A stretch of DNA of 64,000 nucleotides, taken from contig JAFXTO010000039.1 of NCBI GenBank assembly GCA_017535725.1, forward strand, positions 1 to 64,000. The letters run 5' to 3'. The notes beneath the pieces are model-generated. The model made no database searches. It was not told the DNA's origin and was given only the letters and a program-made list of their open reading frames with translations. Below, in pieces: positions 58,701 to 64,000 of this stretch. Position 1 is the first letter of the stretch. Every line of letters starts with the position of its first letter. The translations under genes were made by a program, and so were the position numbers. The DNA is from Bacteroidaceae bacterium. GTDB lineage: Bacteria > Bacteroidota > Bacteroidia > Bacteroidales > Bacteroidaceae.

Positions 58701-60233
58701 TCGCTGGCAAATGGATTCATCCCCAACGGCTTGGCACGACTGGAGGGTGTGGCTATCGGCGACGTTTACGTGGGAGGAACCACGACGCACCCGAAAGTCA
58801 ACGGGCAGATAAACTCCAGCGGACTGCGTATCCTCTCGGATGCCTACAGTCTGGACCTTCGTTTCCAGAACGACACCATCCTATTGGAAAACAGCGACCT
58901 GCGTTTTGACAACATACAGGTTTACTCCACAGGAAAGAATCCCATTACCATCAATGGAGGCATTAACTTCTCAGACCTCAGTCGTATCAACATCGATACG
59001 CGTCTCAGAGCTAACAACTTCGAGCTCATCAATGCCAAGAAGACCAGGGATGCCCTGGCCTACGGCAAGGTGTTCGTTGACCTCAATGCCATGTTGCGCG
59101 GCACGACCGACAATCTGCGTCTCATGGGACAATTGAAAGTGCTCGATGACACAGACGTCACCTACGTACTCACCGACTCGCCTCTCTCCGATGACGACCA
59201 ACTGGAGGGACTCGTGGAGTTCGTGGACTTCTCCGACACGCTGAAAGTGGAAGAGTACGCGCAGGTTCACCCGCAGAACCTGAATATCATGATGAACATC
59301 ACCATCGATGATGCGGCAAAGGTACATTGTCTGCTCGGTACCGATGGAAAGAACTATGTGAATCTCGAAGGAGGTGGAGACCTCCTGCTGTCCTACACGC
59401 CTGAGAAAGACATGCAGCTCAATGGACGATACACCGTCCACCAAGGCACGATGAAGTACACCATGATGGTTATCCCGCTCAAGGAATTTACAATCAGGAA
59501 CGGCAGCTATGTGGAGTTCCGGGGACCGATGACCAATCCCACGCTAAACATCAGTGCCACAGAATCTGTGACGACGTCCATCACAGAGTACGAAGAGACG
59601 CGAAGTGTGCTCTTCAACGTAGGACTGGCCATCACGCAGACGCTGGAGAACATGGGGCTGGAATTCACCATCGAAGCTCCCGAAGACATGACCCTGCAGA
59701 ACGAACTGTCCACAATGACCAAGGAACAGCGAGGACGATTGGCCGTGACGATGCTTGCCACAGGTATGTACATCTCCGATTCGTCCACATCCAACGGACT
59801 ATCCGCACACAATGCCCTCAACGCCTTCCTGCAAAGCCAGATCAGCAATATTACCGGCAAGGCTCTCAAGAGTGTAGACCTCTCCTTGGGGGTCACACAA
59901 GGTACCTCAGCCACGGGAACCTCGACCACGGACTACAGCTTCCGCCTATCCAAGCGATTCTGGAACAACCGAATCAACGTCATCATCGGCGGACGCGTAA
60001 GCACCGGAACCGATGCCACAAACACCGGAAAAAGCATATTGGACAACGTCACCGTGGAATATCGTCTGGACAAGAGCGCCACACGTTATGTATCTGCTTT
60101 TTACGACAAGAACCACGAATCCATCCTCGACGGCGAGGTGACAGAAATGGGCGCTGGACTCGTGCTGCGCCGGAAGACATCCAAGTTGAGCGAACTGTTC
60201 CTGTTCCGAAAAAAGAAGGAGAAGAAGCCATGA
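55758..60233 (+). CDS. tamB: TamB-like translocation and assembly module protein (DUF490)
   Basis: 1491 residues from ATG 55758. One N-terminal membrane helix (WAGIAAATLLALIFLLMFLL) precedes a very long series of amphipathic beta strands, as in AsmA/TamB bridge proteins. The C-terminal 400 residues show DUF490 traits (GRLAVTMLATGMY, FLQSQISNITGKALKSVDLSLG, YSFRLSKRFWNNRINVIIGGRV, VEYRLDKSATRYVSAFYDKNHES). TamB-type proteins span the periplasm and serve outer-membrane protein insertion or lipid transport. It overlaps the next gene by four bases, as expected for a TamB-TamA pair. Confidence 0.93.
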   Translation: MKHILKWAGIAAATLLALIFLLMFLLYLPPVQDFAVRKVTTYLSEQTGMDVSVERLRLSFLLDLDLQQLAMTDSEGDTLVAADHALVDLDFKAIMQRRVKVDAITLTRTQLDTKEWIASTLIRGRLEKLALQDDIDLKEQHVALNSVEVHGLNLDIALRDTTTEEDTTTSAPIEWIIDIQRAAIEDACVRFVMDGDSALEVQTGIRSLVATEGHIDLDQQLYTVGEAKMQADSLRFWPSGKITEPLAQNDLTLEAEKFTFDGERSYLSVPTIKLNTPSSNMQGDVKMEFDAFEAGQNNQMAFSLTSSWGPDDLRRLLAPWLPADFSKEFFRYFPNSPIDLNIGATGNVDCLNIGELLVRMPESFNLFAAGNIHSLTTPASQRISLSYEMQTQNLRWLTSWLDLQGVRLPPMEMNGEVTATDAASHYEVNTKLRERGGLVKLQGSLDTRGDLSYDAHLQAHSLNLDHFLPADSLGIVSLNATARGNGTDLLAPATHIDATTQLTSFHYKQMDLSGLQLEARVARGRGHARLHSDTEQLSATADIDALLGRQLTDLTFALDLSRADLHALGLVDHPLKTSMCLHLDGTTDLRSSHELHGHITDIILMPHDSIFRPEDVRLRAWLTPDTTHVFLSSGDLLLNANGRTGYDRLLEQLGHFTDEFSRQMQERRLDTEALAHRLPQIDFHLRSGEHNPVHDILKAMGYGFNEARLDLNLDPLVGINGRGHIYSLNPGAIQLDTIRMEMYQDSTGVKMEARVCNGRRNPQITFDARLSGYFLPSGAGANLIYYDDRGRKGVDLGLLATIEEEGFRLHLNPLNPILAYRTFHLNDNNYVMLGRGNRISADLDLLADDGTGLKLYSSPNEEALQDLSISLNRFNLGELMTVLPYAPRLTGFLHGDTHLIQTAENLSVSTDLTVNNMTFEGAPLGQIGLQAVYLPESDGSHFINGTLMQTGVPVASVSGSYTPSKTDGQLDIAATLDRLPFSLANGFIPNGLARLEGVAIGDVYVGGTTTHPKVNGQINSSGLRILSDAYSLDLRFQNDTILLENSDLRFDNIQVYSTGKNPITINGGINFSDLSRINIDTRLRANNFELINAKKTRDALAYGKVFVDLNAMLRGTTDNLRLMGQLKVLDDTDVTYVLTDSPLSDDDQLEGLVEFVDFSDTLKVEEYAQVHPQNLNIMMNITIDDAAKVHCLLGTDGKNYVNLEGGGDLLLSYTPEKDMQLNGRYTVHQGTMKYTMMVIPLKEFTIRNGSYVEFRGPMTNPTLNISATESVTTSITEYEETRSVLFNVGLAITQTLENMGLEFTIEAPEDMTLQNELSTMTKEQRGRLAVTMLATGMYISDSSTSNGLSAHNALNAFLQSQISNITGKALKSVDLSLGVTQGTSATGTSTTDYSFRLSKRFWNNRINVIIGGRVSTGTDATNTGKSILDNVTVEYRLDKSATRYVSAFYDKNHESILDGEVTEMGAGLVLRRKTSKLSELFLFRKKKEKKP

Positions 60234-62788
60234 AGAAGATATTGATTTTTGCGATGGTCATGGTAGTACTCGCTGCTTGCTCTACCACCGAGAACCTTCC
60301 CGAGGGCGAACAACTCTATACGGGAATATCCGAGATTGCATACAACCGCAAGTCCAAAGCACCAGGACGGAAGCAGCAGGCAGACTCCACCGGGGTCATC
60401 ACGGCAATAGCTGAGGCATACAACAGCGTGGAGGACTTCCTCACCGGAAACATGGATGCCAATGTGGTCATCCGGAGACTGAGAAAAAAGGCAGAAGACC
60501 GCGAACTTACACGCGAGGAGCGCGATAGCCTTCAACGTCAGATTGCCATCTATGAGCAAGCGATACAGACGGCCAGCGAAGAGGTTGAGGCCGCATTGTC
60601 ATACGCACCGAACAATAGTATCTTTGGAAGCAGCACCGCTCGGTGGCCATTCCCCATCGGACTCTGGTTCTACAACGGCTACGTTAACAAGACCTCTCGG
60701 TTCAGTCGTTGGATTTTCGACACCTTTGCCGCCACGCCGCGCACCATCACCAGTGCCAACCCACGTCTGCGTGCTCAGATAGCTCAGACCACCCTGCGCA
60801 ACTACGGATTCTTCCACGGTCGTGTGGACTACGACGTCTATCCCGAACGGCGCGACACGCTGAAGGCACGCATCGGCTACTCCGTATATCCCGGGCCACT
60901 ACATCGTCTGGGTACCATTGAGTACCAGCGATTCGGACATTTCACAGACAGCCTCATCCGCTCCACCGCACATCTGAGTGTCATCCATCAGGGCGACCCC
61001 TTCAGCGCGCCACAGCTTGACGCCGAGCGCAAGCGACTCTCGGAACTCTTCCGTAACAATGGATTCTACTTCTTCCGTCCCGAGTTCATCACCTTCCGGG
61101 CCGACACCATCCAGCAGCCCCTCACTGCCCATCTGCAGGTGCGACCCAAGCCCGACCTGCCGCAGCCGATGCGCAACCGCTACTTCATGGGAAAGACCAC
61201 CATCACCGTGCAGCCCTACGGAGACTATCATGTCACAGACAGCATGCTCACTCGAGACGGCAACATCCTCCGATGGAGCGGAGGAACCCAGAAGCCACCA
61301 TTGCGCTACGGAGCCATACGCCACAACCTCTTCTACGAGCGAGGCTCGCTTTACCGCCAGCGCCTCCACGAATTCATCCAGTCCAAGGTGTCGGGAATGG
61401 GGATTTTCTCCAATGTCCAGATGAACTATACACCACGCGACACCTCCGCCACCTGCGACACCCTGGACGTCAATATCCTTGCCATCCTCGACAAACCCTA
61501 TGATAGCGAACTCGAAGGGCGAATCACCAACAAGAGTATTGGATTGCTCGGCCCTGGACTATCATGGGGCATGACCAAGCGCAATGCCTTCCGTGGTGCT
61601 GAGAATCTAAGCTTCAAGGTACATGGCTCCTACGAGTGGCAGCTGAACGAAGAAAGCCGCGACAACCTGATTGGCGACGAGAGTTCCATCCTCAACAGCT
61701 TCGAGCTCGGAGCTACACTCTCCCTGACCTACCCGCGACTCATGCCACGATTCCTCGGACGCATGGTCAACAAATCCCAGCGCCGACAGCTCGAAGCGGG
61801 CAAGACGCCCCGAAGGGCCCTCGCCACCACGACCTTCAAACTCGATGCCACCTGGCTCAACAGATCGGCCTATTTCAAGATGATTAACTTCGGAGGCGAA
61901 ATCACCTATACCTATCAGCGTAACCCGTGGGTGCGACATGAACTGACACCTTTCCGGTTGGAGTACAAGAGAATGTTCGAGTTCACCAACCGATTTGCCA
62001 TACTTGCCCTCATCAATCCATCCATGCTCGTCTCCACAGAGGATGTCATCGTGCCGTCCATAGGCTATACCTTCACCTATACGCCACGGGCACGGGGTCG
62101 CCACAACCGCTTGCTAATGTTCACTGCCAAGGAAGCCGGCCTGATTACCAACGGCATCTACGGGCTCGCCGGCGAGGGGCTGAAGACGCGCGAGAAGAAA
62201 CTCCTCGGCGTTCCCTTTGCAGAGTTCCTTAAACTCACCGCCGAGTGGCACGAGACATGGCCCATCACATCCGGTACCGACCTCGCAGCACGTGTCTTCC
62301 TTGGAGCCATGTGGAGCTGGGGCAACTCCACGATGGCACCCTTCTCCGAACATTTCTTCAGTGGTGGAGCCAACAGCATACGCGGGTTCCCCGTCCATGG
62401 CATAGGACCCGGAAGCTTTCGATTGGAGGAAGCCGCCTGGCGCTACGTCCTGCAGCTCGGCGACCTCAAGCTGGAGGCCAATGCAGAGTGGCGTTTCCCC
62501 ATCTTTGCAGGCCTCAAGGGTGCCCTCTTCTTGGACGCCGGAAACGTCTGGTTCTTGACGCCGAAGGAAGAAATACCCGGAGCGGCCATTGATGCCGAGA
62601 CATTCTTCAAGGAAATAGCACTTGGCACGGGAGTAGGACTGCGCTACGACCTCGACTTCCTCGTCCTCCGATTCGACATCGGCGTAGCACTCCATGCACC
62701 TTACGACACCGGCAAATCGGGATACTTCAACATTCCTCGCTTCAAGGATGCACTCGGCTTCCACCTCGCCGTGGGATATCCCTTCTGA
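60230..62788 (+). CDS. TamA/BamA-family outer-membrane protein with lipoprotein signal
   Basis: 852 residues. It starts MKKILIFAMVMVVLAACSTT with lipobox AAC, so it is lipid-modified, unlike proteobacterial TamA; Bacteroidota TamL-type proteins have this feature. POTRA-like domains (about 175-430, YGFFHGRVDYDVYPERRDTL, FRNNGFYFFRPEFITFRADT) are followed by a 16-strand barrel with the Omp85 signature (FFSGGANSIRGFPVHGIGPGS), and the final strand ends AVGYPF. The coupling with tamB suggests a TAM-like complex for the outer membrane. Confidence 0.92.
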   Translation: MKKILIFAMVMVVLAACSTTENLPEGEQLYTGISEIAYNRKSKAPGRKQQADSTGVITAIAEAYNSVEDFLTGNMDANVVIRRLRKKAEDRELTREERDSLQRQIAIYEQAIQTASEEVEAALSYAPNNSIFGSSTARWPFPIGLWFYNGYVNKTSRFSRWIFDTFAATPRTITSANPRLRAQIAQTTLRNYGFFHGRVDYDVYPERRDTLKARIGYSVYPGPLHRLGTIEYQRFGHFTDSLIRSTAHLSVIHQGDPFSAPQLDAERKRLSELFRNNGFYFFRPEFITFRADTIQQPLTAHLQVRPKPDLPQPMRNRYFMGKTTITVQPYGDYHVTDSMLTRDGNILRWSGGTQKPPLRYGAIRHNLFYERGSLYRQRLHEFIQSKVSGMGIFSNVQMNYTPRDTSATCDTLDVNILAILDKPYDSELEGRITNKSIGLLGPGLSWGMTKRNAFRGAENLSFKVHGSYEWQLNEESRDNLIGDESSILNSFELGATLSLTYPRLMPRFLGRMVNKSQRRQLEAGKTPRRALATTTFKLDATWLNRSAYFKMINFGGEITYTYQRNPWVRHELTPFRLEYKRMFEFTNRFAILALINPSMLVSTEDVIVPSIGYTFTYTPRARGRHNRLLMFTAKEAGLITNGIYGLAGEGLKTREKKLLGVPFAEFLKLTAEWHETWPITSGTDLAARVFLGAMWSWGNSTMAPFSEHFFSGGANSIRGFPVHGIGPGSFRLEEAAWRYVLQLGDLKLEANAEWRFPIFAGLKGALFLDAGNVWFLTPKEEIPGAAIDAETFFKEIALGTGVGLRYDLDFLVLRFDIGVALHAPYDTGKSGYFNIPRFKDALGFHLAVGYPF

Positions 62789-62827
62789 ACATCGGCAACC
62801 TGAAATCCACAATTTTTCGAGTCGTGC

Positions 62828-64000
62828 CTATTGCTCGAACAAATCGTCTAAGGTTATTTCTGCTTGAATCTCGCCCCATTGTTCGTTGTGAACAACCCCT
62901 TCGGTGGTCACCATGACGATATGAACGGCACGCTTTGTTCCTGTCACATCTGTAAAGACTTGGCGCTTCCGTTGAAGTTCTCTGCTGTAATCTACAGAAA
63001 TAGCATATTGATCCTTGGCGTATTTCATCTCACAGATGTCTATGATGCCATCGCTTCGGTCAATAAGTAGGTCTATCTGTGCTTTTTCTTCGCCATTGCT
63101 ACGCCAGGCATATTCATTTGTCAGGATTCCGCTGATACCCAGCCGCTTCTTGATTTGATCTATGTGCCACAGACATACACGTTCGAATGCTAACCCGCAC
63201 CATGTGTTGTATTTGGGAGTGCCCAACATAGTTTTCCAATAGTTGGAACCTTGTCTTTGTTTATCTATATACTCATAATAAAATAAGGTGTAATGGTCTA
63301 TGAGCTGGAAAATGTCTGATTTCGTCTTATACCCCATCATAGTATAGCTGCGAATGAATCCGCACCATTCCAAATCCTTCAAAATATCAGAGAATGTGCC
63401 GTTGTCTTCAAAACCGCCGAGGGATAACAATTCCAGACGCGTCATACCCATTTTCTTCCTCGCAAGTAGTTCTATCACACGGATATAAGGCTCTGGGGTT
63501 TTGAACAATGAGGCATATAGCATCTCAAACTCATCATGCAGTTCTCCATCAGGAGAGAATAACAGACGGTCTATCTCCTGTGCAATGCTCACCCCCTTCT
63601 GCAACAGGCTCCAATAATAAGGAACGCCTCCAAACACCATGTAAGCCTCCAACAATTGTTTACGACTGAGGGCAAGGCCACGTGACTGTGCCAACTGCTC
63701 ACACAATCCTAATGGGAACGGTCTCAGGGAAATCCGGTGATTGAGACGGTTATGCAGACCTCCTTTGTTCTTAATAATTTTCTTTACCATCCACGAGGTA
63801 CTGCTACCACAAACAACAAAGACTATATCCTTCCGTGCAGAAGCCCACTCATTCCAAAAAGACTCCAACTCTGAGAGGAAACCTGAACGTGGAGCGTCCA
63901 TCCAAGGTAGTTCATCAAGGAAAACCACCTTTTTGCCTGTTGGCAATCCATTGAGGAAGCGTTTCAACTCACTGAAGGCATCTCCCCACGTTGTCAGTTC
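62828..64000 (-). CDS. AAA ATPase with DUF234-type C-terminal domain (5' end cut by window)
   Basis: At least 390 residues. The frame stays open to base 64000, so the N-terminus and Walker A lie outside the window. Visible: Walker B KVVFLDELPWMDAP, sensor VFVVCGSSTSWM, winged-helix segment (KMGMTRLELLSLGGFEDNGTFSDILKDLEWCGFI), and a C-terminal nuclease-like region (GEEKAQIDLLIDRSDGIIDICEMKYA, with the D-E-K pattern of a PD-(D/E)XK fold). This is the ATPase_2/DUF234 family common in Bacteroidota and archaea, of unclear function, often expanded and mobile. It is convergent with the TamA-like gene, 39 bases away. Confidence 0.88.
   Translation of the reverse strand, partial: ELTTWGDAFSELKRFLNGLPTGKKVVFLDELPWMDAPRSGFLSELESFWNEWASARKDIVFVVCGSSTSWMVKKIIKNKGGLHNRLNHRISLRPFPLGLCEQLAQSRGLALSRKQLLEAYMVFGGVPYYWSLLQKGVSIAQEIDRLLFSPDGELHDEFEMLYASLFKTPEPYIRVIELLARKKMGMTRLELLSLGGFEDNGTFSDILKDLEWCGFIRSYTMMGYKTKSDIFQLIDHYTLFYYEYIDKQRQGSNYWKTMLGTPKYNTWCGLAFERVCLWHIDQIKKRLGISGILTNEYAWRSNGEEKAQIDLLIDRSDGIIDICEMKYAKDQYAISVDYSRELQRKRQVFTDVTGTKRAVHIVMVTTEGVVHNEQWGEIQAEITLDDLFEQ

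Overview
The window is a chromosomal segment from a member of the Bacteroidota, most likely a Prevotellaceae-like Bacteroidales. The evidence is as follows. Promoters follow the Bacteroidota pattern TTTG-N20-TAnnTTTGY (for example before 1025, 6666, 10557 and 55758). Start codons have little Shine-Dalgarno signal. There are several TonB-dependent receptors, a lipoprotein TamA-like protein next to TamB, secreted hydrolases ending in a Prevotella-style 'GIYI..GKKV.VK' tail, and a 36-residue 'smalltalk' protein. I saw no tRNA, rRNA, CRISPR array, insertion sequence or phage gene.

Layout. 1-1851: repeat-rich DNA, the smalltalk gene, and a toxin-antitoxin-like pair whose ParE/RelE-type toxin carries an in-frame stop. 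1897-6473 (minus): a secreted PI-PLC-like protein and a GH43 arabinanase-like protein. 6666-12229: an OmpA-type lipoprotein, an FAD oxidoreductase, a cyclophilin, and the folP-cdaA pair (dihydropteroate synthase and diadenylate cyclase) bracketed by inverted repeat blocks. 12478-22783: ten co-directional genes that match no system I know: a sigma-like factor, a small anti-sigma-like protein, two paralogous membrane proteins sharing a C-terminal LQPA motif, a membrane-anchored HExxH protein, an unknown protein, a Ycf46-like AAA+ ATPase, another unknown, a membrane protein with a possibly GrpE-like tail, and an Hsp70-like ATPase. This is the best candidate for an undescribed system. 23187-35125: a sugar nucleotidyltransferase, an OPT transporter, a GH2 enzyme with an extra C-terminal propeller-like half, pta-ackA, and a tight group of glycosyltransferase, radC, sufT-like and lpxH. 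35423-55664: an anaerobic-type cobalamin region. A divergent cbiA/cobB lies upstream of a B12 riboswitch that controls two TonB receptors, an exported CbiK-like lipoprotein, five two-enzyme fusions (CbiH-CbiC, CbiE-CbiT, CbiG-CbiF, CbiJ-CbiD, CobD-CobQ), BtuC, BtuF and CbiB. CbiL and an ABC ATPase are not in the window. 55758-62788: tamB and a TamA/BamA-like gene. 62828-64000 (minus): an ATPase gene cut by the window edge.

A second theme is repeat DNA living inside genes. Short C/G-rich palindromes like those in the intergenic DNA at 100-680 also occur, in frame, inside at least eight proteins, mostly cobalamin enzymes. A separate 21-nt perfect hairpin family (8-bp stems, 5-nt loop) occurs in four proteins, always in the same reading frame, next to C/T-rich Ser/Pro-coding tracts. 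Short A/T-rich units related to the intergenic (GTTGACAA)n and (TTGAAACAT)n arrays are found in the cyclophilin gene and in an arm of the B12 riboswitch. This resembles in principle the Rickettsia palindromic elements that insert in reading frames.
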